Assembly: GCA_903939665.1 (NCBI GenBank)
Contig: CAJAHZ010000036.1
Span: 1-11,070 of the forward strand
Direction of reading: 5' to 3'
DNA: 11,070 nt
From: an uncultured Pseudomonadota bacterium
Lineage (GTDB): Bacteria > Pseudomonadota > Gammaproteobacteria > Burkholderiales > Rhodocyclaceae
Below are positions 1 through 7,931 of the stretch, piece by piece (position 1 is the stretch's first letter; the number at the start of each line of letters is the position of its first letter). Under the pieces are notes generated by a model that was not told where the DNA came from, searched no databases, and saw only the letters and a list, made by a program, of their open reading frames with translations. The translations under genes were made by a program, and so were the position numbers.

Positions 1-1517
1 AGCACCCGCAGGCGCTCTTCGGCATTGGCCTGCTTGCGGACACTGCCGGCGGGCAGCTTGCGCATGCAGTTAACGATCAGGTTAGGGAATCCCCACGTCT
101 GCGCGATTCCGATGCCAAGATCCTCATAGGAAATGCCCAACACCTGAATCGACGCCGCTTCTTCCGAACAGGGCTTCTGCTCGATCACGTGCTTGATCTG
201 TTCGCTCTCTTCCGGAAAGTAGTACTGGCTCAGCAGGCGACCCAGATTGTGAAACATCGCGCAAATGAAAACCTGCTCAACGTCACGCGCCGCGGTCTTG
301 CTGCCGATTTCCTTGGCCAGAATGCCGGCCAGATTGGCGCGCAGGAATTCATCCTTGAGGTGATTGGCGTTCCCCTTGTTTTGCAGGTGATCGAAAAGCA
401 TCACGGTAATCGCGATGTTGCGCACCGCATCGAAGCCGAGTACCAGCACTGCGCGCGACACCGTGCTGATATTGCCGCCGCCGGCCTGCCGGTAATACGC
501 CGCATTGACCAGGCGAAGAATTTTGTTGGTCAGCGAAAAATCCTTGAGAATCGTGTTCGAGAGCTGGGAAACGCTCTCCTTGTCAGAGCCTGTGATCTTG
601 TTGATTGCGCTGACCGATTCGGAAAGCGCCGGAAAATCGCTCTTGTGGCGCATGCGACGCAGCAGGAAATCGATCGTACTCTGCTTCGCGTCAGCCGACG
701 GCGCAAGCTCCTCCGGTTCCAGGTAGGCATCCAGTGCCTCGCGCATCAACTCCGCCGAGGCATAGCGGCTTTGCGGATCGCGTGTTACCGCCTTGTATAG
801 AATGCTGGCAATCTGGTCGTCGAGCACCACGCTGCCGTCTTTGGGCAGGCTGATATTCTCATTGCTGATCTGGTTCATCACTTGATACACATTCCGGCCC
901 TGGATCGCGCGCTGGCCGGTTAACAGCTCGTAGAACACCAGTCCGGCAGCGAAAACATCCGTGCGTTCGCTGATCTCCCGATGGGCGATATACTCCGGCG
1001 CCATATAGGCCGGCGTGCCGCTGAAATCTTCAACATCTGCCGACGGCGCCTCGACCAGCGCAGAAATGCCAAAATCCATGACGCGCGGCATGCCGTCTTC
1101 ATTGACCAGAATGTTGCTTGGCTTGAGGTCGCGGTGAATAATCCCGGCGGCATGGGCATGCGAGATGGCGTCGAGGATGGGGTGCATGATTGCAATGGCC
1201 TTGACTGGCGTCAATCCACCGCTGATCTTCAGATACTCTGCGAGGTTCTTTCCCGGCACATACTCGAAAACCAGGTACAGATCGCCCGCCTCTTCACCGG
1301 CTTCGAAAATCGGGACGATATTCGGATGGCGCAGTTTGCTGACCATGCGTGCCTCGGACAGCAACACCTCATTCTGCTTCGGATCGGCGCGCAGGAAGTG
1401 CAGCGTCTTGATCGCCACTTCACGCTGCAAATGCGGGTCGCGCGCCAGATACACGACACTCTGAGCGCCCCGGCCCAGTTCCCGAATGATCTCAAAACGT
1501 CCCACCTGCTTATTCAT
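1..1517 (-). CDS. Ser/Thr protein kinase (Hanks type) fused to HDOD domain, C-terminus cut by window edge
   Basis: Seen by translating the minus strand from the ATG at 1517; the frame stays open for 505 codons to the left edge, so the gene is partial. Residues about 8-265 form a complete Hanks-type kinase: glycine loop GRGAQS (15-20), ATP lysine K37 in VAIK, catalytic HRDLKPSN (128-135, base D130), DFG (148-150), then GTPAYMAPE. Residues about 290-490 match the HDOD fold, a catalytically dead relative of HD-GYP; the expected HD pair reads H423-N424. The kinase should phosphorylate Ser/Thr of unknown targets in the cytoplasm, and HDOD domains are known as signalling or protein-interaction modules. 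No membrane helix is visible in the part seen. An in-frame TAG lies 9 bases upstream of the start, and the start begins directly before conserved kinase sequence, which fixes it. The gene is last in the minus-strand row, 47 bp after the DUF3293 gene. Partners and substrate are unknown. Confidence 0.9.
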   Translation of the reverse strand, partial: MNKQVGRFEIIRELGRGAQSVVYLARDPHLQREVAIKTLHFLRADPKQNEVLLSEARMVSKLRHPNIVPIFEAGEEAGDLYLVFEYVPGKNLAEYLKISGGLTPVKAIAIMHPILDAISHAHAAGIIHRDLKPSNILVNEDGMPRVMDFGISALVEAPSADVEDFSGTPAYMAPEYIAHREISERTDVFAAGLVFYELLTGQRAIQGRNVYQVMNQISNENISLPKDGSVVLDDQIASILYKAVTRDPQSRYASAELMREALDAYLEPEELAPSADAKQSTIDFLLRRMRHKSDFPALSESVSAINKITGSDKESVSQLSNTILKDFSLTNKILRLVNAAYYRQAGGGNISTVSRAVLVLGFDAVRNIAITVMLFDHLQNKGNANHLKDEFLRANLAGILAKEIGSKTAARDVEQVFICAMFHNLGRLLSQYYFPEESEQIKHVIEQKPCSEEAASIQVLGISYEDLGIGIAQTWGFPNLIVNCMRKLPAGSVRKQANAEERLRV

Positions 1518-1564
1518 GGCGCTCTATCACTTTTTTGTACGACCTGAAAAAAGCCAACCCCGGC

Positions 1565-1978
1565 TCAAACCCATAACAGGCGTGGCGGCGACCCGGTGTC
1601 GCCGCAGACAACGGCGAGTTGAGAAAATGCCCTCGCCAGCGTGCGCAACTCGTCTTCGCCAAGCTGCAGGATAAGGCAACTCGCTTCCGGAGGCCAATCG
1701 CCCTGATCGGCCACATTGCAGCCGGCAAAGAACAAACAGCCCAGCGCCCTCAGTCGCATCAGCAACTGTTCCTGCCGACACTGATTCTCCTCGGCAGACA
1801 AATGTAGCGCCCCCGGATTGCACGCCGTGAGAATCCCCCAACGGCAAACGCCCTGCCCGTGCAGAAAATGATCGAAAGCTGGATCATTCCGACCGATCCG
1901 CAAATCAAACGGCCCTTCTGACGTTTCCACCCGATACGTCGTCGCCCGAAACGCGGCTTCAAGCGACGGCTTGCTCAT
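1565..1978 (-). CDS. DUF3293 domain-containing protein
   Basis: A 137-residue protein of unknown function. The recognisable mark is W-G-I-L-T-A-C-N-P at residues 47-55, followed by SxEEN (61-65) and a helix with regularly spaced leucines. This is the core of the DUF3293 family as I know it (aromatic residue, WGxxTAxNP, then Asn near the next helix). The length is normal for the family. It has no signal peptide or membrane segment, so it should be cytoplasmic. It contains seven cysteines (45, 53, 67, 81, 87, 101, 125), many for its size, but not in a classic metal-binding spacing. Its ATG overlaps the TGA of rmuC (ATGA, 1975-1978), so it is probably translationally coupled to rmuC. The function cannot be told from the sequence. 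Confidence 0.85.
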   Translation of the reverse strand: MSKPSLEAAFRATTYRVETSEGPFDLRIGRNDPAFDHFLHGQGVCRWGILTACNPGALHLSAEENQCRQEQLLMRLRALGCLFFAGCNVADQGDWPPEASCLILQLGEDELRTLARAFSQLAVVCGDTGSPPRLLWV

Positions 1979-3321
1979 TCCTCGTCGTCGACCAGGCCGA
2001 TCTCTTCCAGTTCGCCCAGGCGTGCCTGCGCCTCGACCATCGGCAGCGCTTCAACCCCCTTCAGCTTGCGTTCGATCTGCCGCGTACGAACACCTGCGGA
2101 TTCAATACTCTTGGTTGCCTGTTCCAGCTTCTTGCGCGTCGCCTCGAGCGCCTCGCCGAACTTGCCGAACTCGGTCTTGATGGCGCCCAGCACGCCCCAC
2201 ACTTCAGAAGAGCGCTTCTCGATCGCCAGCGTGCGAAAGCCCATCTGCAGACTGTTGAGCAACGCGGCCAGCGTGGTCGGGCCGGCGATGCTGACCCGCC
2301 AGTCGCGCTGCAAAGCCTCGGCCAGCCCGGGCCGGCGCAGCGCCTCGGCATACAAGCCCTCGATCGGCAAATAGAGGATGGCGAAATCAGTCGTATAGGG
2401 CGGCTCAACGTATTTGTCGCGAATTTTCTTCGCCTCGTCACGCAGGCGCATCTCAAGCGCCTTAGCTGCCAGCTCGACAGCCACCGGGTCGGCCCTGTCC
2501 TGCGCTTCAAGCAGACGCTGATAATCTTCGATCGGAAACTTGGCGTCGATCGGCAACCATACCGGCCGGTTATCGTCCTCACCCATCTCGCGCCCCGGCA
2601 GGCGAATCGCGAATTCAACGCGATCATTGCTCTTCGGTCGCGTGGCAATGTTTTTCTCATACTGCTCGGCAGTCAGCACCTGATCAAGCAGGGCTTCCAG
2701 CTGCACCTCGCCCCAAGTGCCACGTGTCTTGACGTTGGTCAGAACCTTCTTCAGATCACCGACGCCGGCTGCCAGCGTCTGCATTTCTCCGAGCCCGCGA
2801 TGCACCAGTTCCAAGCGCTCGCTGACCAGCTTGAATGAGTCGCCGAGGCGCTGCTCCAGCGTTGCATGCAGCTTTTCATCGACCGTCTTGCGCATCTCCT
2901 CAAGCTTGCTCGCGTTATCGGCCTGCATTGCACCGAGCCGGGCTTCAACCGCCAGACGTAACTGTTCGAAACGCTGCTCGTTGCTTTGCGTCAGGCGAGT
3001 CAATTGCAGCGCAAAGGACTCCAGTTGCTGCCCCTGCAAGGTGCCGAGCTGTGCAAGCTGCGCCGCCAGCGTCTGAGCCAGACGACTCAGCGCCTGCGAC
3101 TGCTCCTCGCGGTCACCGCGCGAAGCCTGCGCCGATTCCAGGCGACTGCGCGCCAATTCCTCGCGCAGCTCGCGTTCAAGCCGTTCAATCGCACTTTCCA
3201 ATGCCCGAAAATAAGGCTCGACCGGCTCTGCAATTCGTGCCGAGCGCTGCAGCAAAACAATTTGCAACAACAGCACAACGATGCCAATTGCCAGCAACCC
3301 GTACAACAGGAAATCACTCAT
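1975..3321 (-). CDS. rmuC: DNA recombination protein RmuC homologue
   Basis: A 448-residue RmuC-family protein. It has one N-terminal membrane helix (about 5-24, with a run of Leu/Val/Ile). A long charged, Gln/Glu/Arg-rich coiled coil follows (about 28-190). The RmuC domain runs from about residue 193 and includes NVKTRGTWGEVQLE, the conserved VEFAIRLPG region, and PIDAKFPIEDY. A second helical stretch lies near 365-425. The family is related to restriction-endonuclease-like nucleases, and E. coli rmuC limits inversions at short inverted repeats; the biochemical role is still unsettled. The membrane anchor implies that the coil and domain face the cytoplasm. A TTG directly before the ATG (at 3324) could also start translation and would add one residue; I prefer the ATG. 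It lies 40 bp after the DUF748 gene and overlaps the DUF3293 gene by 4 bp. Confidence 0.93.
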   Translation of the reverse strand: MSDFLLYGLLAIGIVVLLLQIVLLQRSARIAEPVEPYFRALESAIERLERELREELARSRLESAQASRGDREEQSQALSRLAQTLAAQLAQLGTLQGQQLESFALQLTRLTQSNEQRFEQLRLAVEARLGAMQADNASKLEEMRKTVDEKLHATLEQRLGDSFKLVSERLELVHRGLGEMQTLAAGVGDLKKVLTNVKTRGTWGEVQLEALLDQVLTAEQYEKNIATRPKSNDRVEFAIRLPGREMGEDDNRPVWLPIDAKFPIEDYQRLLEAQDRADPVAVELAAKALEMRLRDEAKKIRDKYVEPPYTTDFAILYLPIEGLYAEALRRPGLAEALQRDWRVSIAGPTTLAALLNSLQMGFRTLAIEKRSSEVWGVLGAIKTEFGKFGEALEATRKKLEQATKSIESAGVRTRQIERKLKGVEALPMVEAQARLGELEEIGLVDDEE

Positions 3322-3361
3322 CAAGCACTGCTTTCAATAAATTCTTCAAGGGCGCTTCCTG

Positions 3362-6300
3362 CTACTTCAATGAAAACTCAACGCGGCTTGCTGTGGCCTT
3401 CTCGCCATCGCCCGACTTCCCCTCAACGTCGCCCAAGCGCGACGGGAGCAAGAACATCCGGTCGGTGGACACCTCGTGGGTGATCAACCAGTCGCGTGCA
3501 GCCTTCGCCCGACGATCACCCAAAGTCAGAAGATCATCCTCGGTCACGGTGGAATTGGTCAGCATCAGCTTCTGCATCTCATCGACCGGAATCGACTTGA
3601 CCATCCCGATCAGATTGCGTGGTTTGGGAAATTTTTCATCGCGATACACCCGCTCAAGAAGCGCCGGGTACTCCTGCACACTGACGTCGACCTCATTGAG
3701 CGGCGGGGCTTCGACGCCCTTCTTTATCATGTCTTCACGTTTCAGCGCCTTGACCTTGCGGTCAATGCGCACATGCTTCAGCCCCTCACGGTCGCGCTCG
3801 ACATCAACACGACCATCGATTTCCAGCTTGAGCGCCGGGCGCTCGACCAATGCCTTGGCCAGATTTTCAAGGCGCGTTTTTGCCATTGGCGAAAGTGCTG
3901 CACGGCCATATTCGAATTCGATAAAAGAGAGCTCTCCGCCCCCATTACCGCCGCCAAAAAGCGAGGCCAGCAGCCGGAATGGCGAGGTCAGCGCATTGAC
4001 GAACAAATTGCCGATCACCCTGGCAACCAATCCCCCAATACTGAACTGCGGATCATCAAGCGACCCGGAAATCGGCAGATTAACGTCAATTTCGCCATTC
4101 CGGTTCTTCAGCAGAGAGACCGCCAGCAGAACCGGCAACTTGGTCGCCTCAGGGCTCTCGACCGCCTCACCAAAAGTCAGCTGATCGAGAAAAACGCGGT
4201 TTTCCGCTTCCAGCAGGTTGTTCTCAATCTTGTATTTGACAAACAGCGACAACTTTCCTTTTTCGATGGCGTAGCCTGCGTACTTGGCGACATACGTCGA
4301 CAGCGAGGTCATCTCTATGCCTTTGATATCAGCCTGCAAATCGAGATACGACTTGGTCGCCAGCGGATTGAGCTTGGCCGTCACATTGAGCGGTGCAACA
4401 TTGTCGTAGCTGCCGCGTAATTCAAGACTCGCGATGCTGTCAGCCGCCGATGACAGGCCGGTAATACGACCACCAATCTGTCTCAGACGAGCCGAGTAAT
4501 TGGGTTTGACGAAATTGTCGCTAAAGTTGACGGTTCCGCCTTGCAGCGTAACTTTGCCGATTTTCACGGGAAGTAGCGGCTTGGCCGTGGCAGCAAACGG
4601 CACAACCGCCTTGCCGTCGGCAGACTCAGGCGGCTTCTCTGCGACCGGTGCCGCAGGTTGCGTCAATGCTGGCGCAGGTTGATCAACCTTGTGCACAATC
4701 TGCAACAGATTCAACTTTCCTTCGGGGCTAACGATCACCCGGGCGAAAAAATCGGCAAGAGATACTTCGCCAATCGAAACCGAGTCGGGGCCAAGGCGCA
4801 AATCAACATTTCCAAAGTAGAGCGATTTCCAGCGCAGAAAATCCGCCGAATTGAGTTTGTCGACCGCAGTGAAATCGCCAATCGTTGCCTGCCCGACGAA
4901 CGCTCCTGCCAGACTCCCCGTCGATCCGCCGGCACCCGCAGCCCCCTGTCGTAACTGCAAGGCGCCATCAAAAGCCACCTGACCACGCTTCACGGCGACA
5001 TTCAGCTTTTCGGTGAAATAAGGCTGCAAGGGCAGCAAATCGACCGTTTTGACATCCACTTTGAGGTCCGCATCAAGCGGGAATAACTTCACGCTGCCGC
5101 CGATCTCGATTGCACCCTTGTCATTCAATTTGAAGCGGCTTGCCACTTTGCTTACCTGCCCCGGCTCAAGCGACAGGTCATCGATCTCGACCGACAGCCC
5201 CTCAATGACATTTACCGCCACTGGCGACACGGTTTTATCCTCGAAGCGCACGCCAAAATCTTCACCGCGATATTTGGCGACCTTCACTTTCCATGGCGCT
5301 TTGGCCTCCTGTTGCGCCTCTTTCCGCACGGACTCGGCAGCGCGCAGGGAGGGCGGTTTCAACCAGTCCCAGGAGCCGTCTGCCGCACGACTGATCAGCA
5401 TACGAGCACCGCGCGCCGACACCTCACCGAGCAGCACTTCGCGTTTTGCCAGATTGAGCCGCCCGCCCTTGACCGCAACGGCACCAACCTTCAGCCACTC
5501 CTGCGCATTGCCCCGCCAGGCAAGATCGAACTCAGCCGGCGCAGCAGCCTTGCTGCCAAGCTTCCTGAGATCCAGATCAAAACCCTCAATGCTTGCGCGC
5601 ACCGGCTTGCCAGCCGATTCATCAAGCCAATGCACAACGCCCCCATGGACCTTGGCGTCAACGATTGACCACTCAAGCGGCGCTGCCAGAGGCTCCGCTT
5701 TGCCACTCGTCTGTAGCGGAGCATGATCAGGCGCCTGTGTTTTCGACAGCAGATCGGCCCAGTTAATCGTCCCCTGCCGCCCGACTCGGGCATGCACCAC
5801 GGGCGAGTCGAGCACGATGTGGTCGATCACGAATTTTCGACTCAACAAATCCACGGTACCCAGCTTCACGTCGAGTCGCTTGAGGGAAACCAGCGGCGCA
5901 TCCGAAGACTCTTTGACCAACAAGTCCTTCAACACGGCGCTTCCCGAAAGGCTGAACATCGAAGGCTGGTCTTTCTGCTGACGAAGGACCACTTTCAGAT
6001 CGCCATCCAGCGTCCCGGAAACCACCTTGATCGGCAGATGAAACGGGACGTAGTCGAGATACTTGCCAACCTGCAAATTGTCCAGATCGAGCACCAGCTC
6101 GCTTTCATGCGACTCGGCGAAAGGCTTGCTCCTGCCCTTCAGGGCCACAGAAGCCCCATTGAGTTTTGCTGAAAACGCCGGTTCGACAAAACTCTCGATC
6201 GCATACGGCAGATTCGAGACAAAAGGCAGACTCAGATTGATGTCGCTGAGTACATGCTTCTCGTCCACCGGACGATCGTCGAACTCTACCGATCCGCCGG

Positions 6301-6772
6301 ATAGCTGAATGTTGTTGAGCGAAAACGAGGCGGTGGGAGATTCCGGCTTGGCCAGCATCTCGTCGATCAGGTCGGAAAAGTTGTAACGCTTGTCGGCCAG
6401 GCGAACGATCTTCAGCTTGGCGCCCTCCAGCCGAAGTTCGCTGACGACCAGCCCGCCGCGAAACAGCGAACTCGGTGCCAGATCGACATACAGGCGATCA
6501 AAACTCGCCACCGTCTCGCCACCGCCTTTTTCCTGGACCGCGACACCATCAACCTGCATGGCCAACAAATAAGGATTGATCTTGACGCCCTGCACAGAAA
6601 CCGGACGATGCAGCGCCTCACCCAGCTTCTCAAGCAGAAGCGACTTGACCAATGGCGGCAGCACAAAAAAACCAAAAATTCCGATGACTACAAATGCAAT
6701 AAGTGCACGCAATCCGTATTTTTTGGCTTTTGGCGAGCGAAGGGCGGAAACTATCGCTGTTTTGTCAATCAT
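3362..6772 (-). CDS. DUF748 / AsmA-like giant envelope protein with OmpA-like C-terminus
   Basis: A 1136-residue protein. A basic N-terminus (PKAKKYGLR) precedes a single membrane helix (about 22-40), which should anchor it in the inner membrane with the rest in the periplasm. The body is a long series of beta-rich segments with repeated D-L and GG(T/S)V patterns, typical of AsmA-type proteins. A Pro/Ala-rich linker lies near 695-735. The AsmA/DUF748 signature GSLDDPQFSIGG and TSPFRLLASLFGG lies near 898-945, followed by a glycine-rich joint. Residues about 951-1136 resemble an OmpA-like domain (IEFEYGRAALSP, DGRVD, then GDRRAKAARDWL and ASRVEF near the end) interrupted by some 70-80 residues. 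AsmA-like proteins are linked to lipid transport to, and stability of, the outer membrane; that role here is inference. A TTG at 6790 would add six residues. I chose the ATG at 6772; neither has a good ribosome site. It is first in its row and diverges from the GGDEF gene. Confidence 0.88.
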   Translation of the reverse strand: MIDKTAIVSALRSPKAKKYGLRALIAFVVIGIFGFFVLPPLVKSLLLEKLGEALHRPVSVQGVKINPYLLAMQVDGVAVQEKGGGETVASFDRLYVDLAPSSLFRGGLVVSELRLEGAKLKIVRLADKRYNFSDLIDEMLAKPESPTASFSLNNIQLSGGSVEFDDRPVDEKHVLSDINLSLPFVSNLPYAIESFVEPAFSAKLNGASVALKGRSKPFAESHESELVLDLDNLQVGKYLDYVPFHLPIKVVSGTLDGDLKVVLRQQKDQPSMFSLSGSAVLKDLLVKESSDAPLVSLKRLDVKLGTVDLLSRKFVIDHIVLDSPVVHARVGRQGTINWADLLSKTQAPDHAPLQTSGKAEPLAAPLEWSIVDAKVHGGVVHWLDESAGKPVRASIEGFDLDLRKLGSKAAAPAEFDLAWRGNAQEWLKVGAVAVKGGRLNLAKREVLLGEVSARGARMLISRAADGSWDWLKPPSLRAAESVRKEAQQEAKAPWKVKVAKYRGEDFGVRFEDKTVSPVAVNVIEGLSVEIDDLSLEPGQVSKVASRFKLNDKGAIEIGGSVKLFPLDADLKVDVKTVDLLPLQPYFTEKLNVAVKRGQVAFDGALQLRQGAAGAGGSTGSLAGAFVGQATIGDFTAVDKLNSADFLRWKSLYFGNVDLRLGPDSVSIGEVSLADFFARVIVSPEGKLNLLQIVHKVDQPAPALTQPAAPVAEKPPESADGKAVVPFAATAKPLLPVKIGKVTLQGGTVNFSDNFVKPNYSARLRQIGGRITGLSSAADSIASLELRGSYDNVAPLNVTAKLNPLATKSYLDLQADIKGIEMTSLSTYVAKYAGYAIEKGKLSLFVKYKIENNLLEAENRVFLDQLTFGEAVESPEATKLPVLLAVSLLKNRNGEIDVNLPISGSLDDPQFSIGGLVARVIGNLFVNALTSPFRLLASLFGGGNGGGELSFIEFEYGRAALSPMAKTRLENLAKALVERPALKLEIDGRVDVERDREGLKHVRIDRKVKALKREDMIKKGVEAPPLNEVDVSVQEYPALLERVYRDEKFPKPRNLIGMVKSIPVDEMQKLMLTNSTVTEDDLLTLGDRRAKAARDWLITHEVSTDRMFLLPSRLGDVEGKSGDGEKATASRVEFSLK

Positions 6773-6877
6773 GTCGTCAGGCAATAACAAGGGGGTGAAG
6801 CCCCGAATTTATCACGAACATACGGTACCCGGACTCGCCTTCCACAAGTCGCCAGCCATTTCAAAAACAATCAAGCT

Positions 6878-6883
6878 AGAATG
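6878..6883 (+). promoter_or_regulatory. Possible sigma70 -10 box (TAGAAT) upstream of the REC-GGDEF gene
   Basis: TAGAAT differs from the sigma70 -10 consensus at one base and lies 32 bases before the ATG at 6916, a reasonable distance for a short leader. No good -35 hexamer is seen at a 16-18 base spacing (the bases there read AGCCAT or GCCATT), so it would be weak or helped by an activator. It lies in the only real intergenic space of the window (6773-6915). For the opposite gene I found no convincing promoter in the same space. Confidence 0.33.
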
Positions 6884-6915
6884 GGCTGACGCAATCTACT
6901 CTCACGCAGATCAGA

Positions 6916-7920
6916 ATGAAGATACTCGTCATTGAGGACACCAACAGCAGCCTCAAAATTCTTTGTCACCACATCGAAAAAATGGGCATCAAGGCCATTC
7001 CGGCCAGCGCGGGGGTTGTTGGCGTCGATCTGTTCGTGACCGAGACACCGGATCTGATTCTGCTCGACATCGTTCTCCCCGACATCGACGGTTTTGAAGT
7101 CGCTCGCCGTATCCGCCAGCTTGAGCGACCGGGCGACTGGACACCGATCATTTTCCTGACGGCACTGAACAAGGACGAAGACCTGGAAAAAGGCATTGCC
7201 GCAGGCGGCGACGACTATCTCCACAAACCGGTCAGCGATGTCGTGCTTGGCGCAAAAATAAGGGCCATGCAACGCATCATCCAGATGCGCCAGTCGATGC
7301 TGGTACTGACCCGCAAGCTCGATACGGCCAATCACGAACTCAAACGCCTTGCCTCACTGGACGGACTCACCGGGATCGCCAATCGCCGGCATTTTGACGA
7401 AGTGCTCGACCGCGAATGGCGCCGCGCCATGCGACAGGGTACCGAACTGTCTGTCCTGATGTGCGACGTCGATTTCTTCAAGCAGTACAACGACACCTAC
7501 GGCCATCTGGAAGGCGATGAGTGCCTGCGCCAGATATCGAAGGCACTGACAACGGTGCTGGATCGAGGCGGTGATCTGATCGCCCGCTACGGCGGAGAGG
7601 AGTTCGCCGCCGTGCTACCCGAAACCTCGCTGGGGGGCGCCTTGTTTGTCGCCGAGCGCATGAAACAAGCGATCGCGCAACTTGGGCTGGCGAATACCGG
7701 CTCTGCTTTCGGACACGTTACAGCCAGTTTCGGCATTGCCTCGGCAGTACCGACCCCCGCACAGAACCCACCCGAAGGGGGGCAAGGGGAGGCTGGCGCG
7801 CTGCCGGAAAGCGGCCCGCTTTCGCTGGTCAAGGCAGCCGACCGCGCACTTTACGAAGCGAAAGACCAAGGCAGAAACCGCGTCTGCCGGACAAGTTCGC
7901 TCGACACCACCGTGAATTGA
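6916..7920 (+). CDS. Response regulator with GGDEF domain: diguanylate cyclase (PleD/WspR-like layout)
   Basis: 334 residues in two domains. An N-terminal receiver (1-120) carries the acidic pair E7-D8, phospho-acceptor D51 in LLDIVLPD, T82 and K104-P105. A helical linker (about 121-150) leads into a GGDEF domain opened by SLDGLTGIANRRHFD. The active-site loop is GGEEF at 226-230, an active variant as in WspR. The inhibitory site RxxD is intact (R217-G-G-D220, five residues before the loop). It should therefore join two GTP into cyclic di-GMP in the cytoplasm, be switched by phosphorylation of D51, and be feedback-inhibited by product. Between the strand ASFGIAS and helix LVKAADRALYEAK sits a Pro/Gly/Glu-rich loop longer than usual. 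The ribosome site before the ATG is weak. The CheY-like gene follows 11 bp later, probably in the same transcript. No cognate histidine kinase is in the window. Orthology to WspR or PleD is not claimed. Confidence 0.94.
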   Translation: MKILVIEDTNSSLKILCHHIEKMGIKAIPASAGVVGVDLFVTETPDLILLDIVLPDIDGFEVARRIRQLERPGDWTPIIFLTALNKDEDLEKGIAAGGDDYLHKPVSDVVLGAKIRAMQRIIQMRQSMLVLTRKLDTANHELKRLASLDGLTGIANRRHFDEVLDREWRRAMRQGTELSVLMCDVDFFKQYNDTYGHLEGDECLRQISKALTTVLDRGGDLIARYGGEEFAAVLPETSLGGALFVAERMKQAIAQLGLANTGSAFGHVTASFGIASAVPTPAQNPPEGGQGEAGALPESGPLSLVKAADRALYEAKDQGRNRVCRTSSLDTTVN

Positions 7921-7931
7921 GTATTGCAAAA

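Noticed and set aside
189..800. Plus-strand open frame of 203 codons
   Set aside because: Antisense to the HDOD part of the kinase fusion, whose minus-strand reading keeps clear domain motifs; the plus-strand product matches no family I know.
981..1547. Plus-strand open frame of 188 codons
   Set aside because: Mirror of the kinase catalytic core, where the HRDLKPSN and DFG motifs lie on the minus strand.
1530..1553. CTTTTTT and AAAAAAG arms between the DUF3293 and kinase genes
   Set aside because: A 7-bp stem of almost only A-T pairs around a 10-base loop is too weak for an intrinsic terminator, and can arise by chance from two A/T runs.
2835..4184. Long plus-strand open frame of 449 codons
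   Set aside because: It lies antisense across the well-supported rmuC and DUF748 genes. Its product is a Ser/Arg/Pro-rich low-complexity chain with no recognisable domain, as expected from the mirror of a GC-rich coding strand.
3476..4420. Plus-strand open frame of 314 codons opposite the DUF748 gene
   Set aside because: No family resemblance, rich in Arg/Gln/His, and fully antisense to conserved AsmA and OmpA-like motifs.
5400..5800. Possible frameshift or fusion joint in the DUF748 gene
   Set aside because: The frame is continuous, with the same beta-rich pattern on both sides and no stop or abrupt change in composition.
6773..6915. Small RNA or riboswitch in the intergenic space
   Set aside because: Only 143 bases, with no recognisable conserved riboswitch core and no terminator hairpin with a T run.
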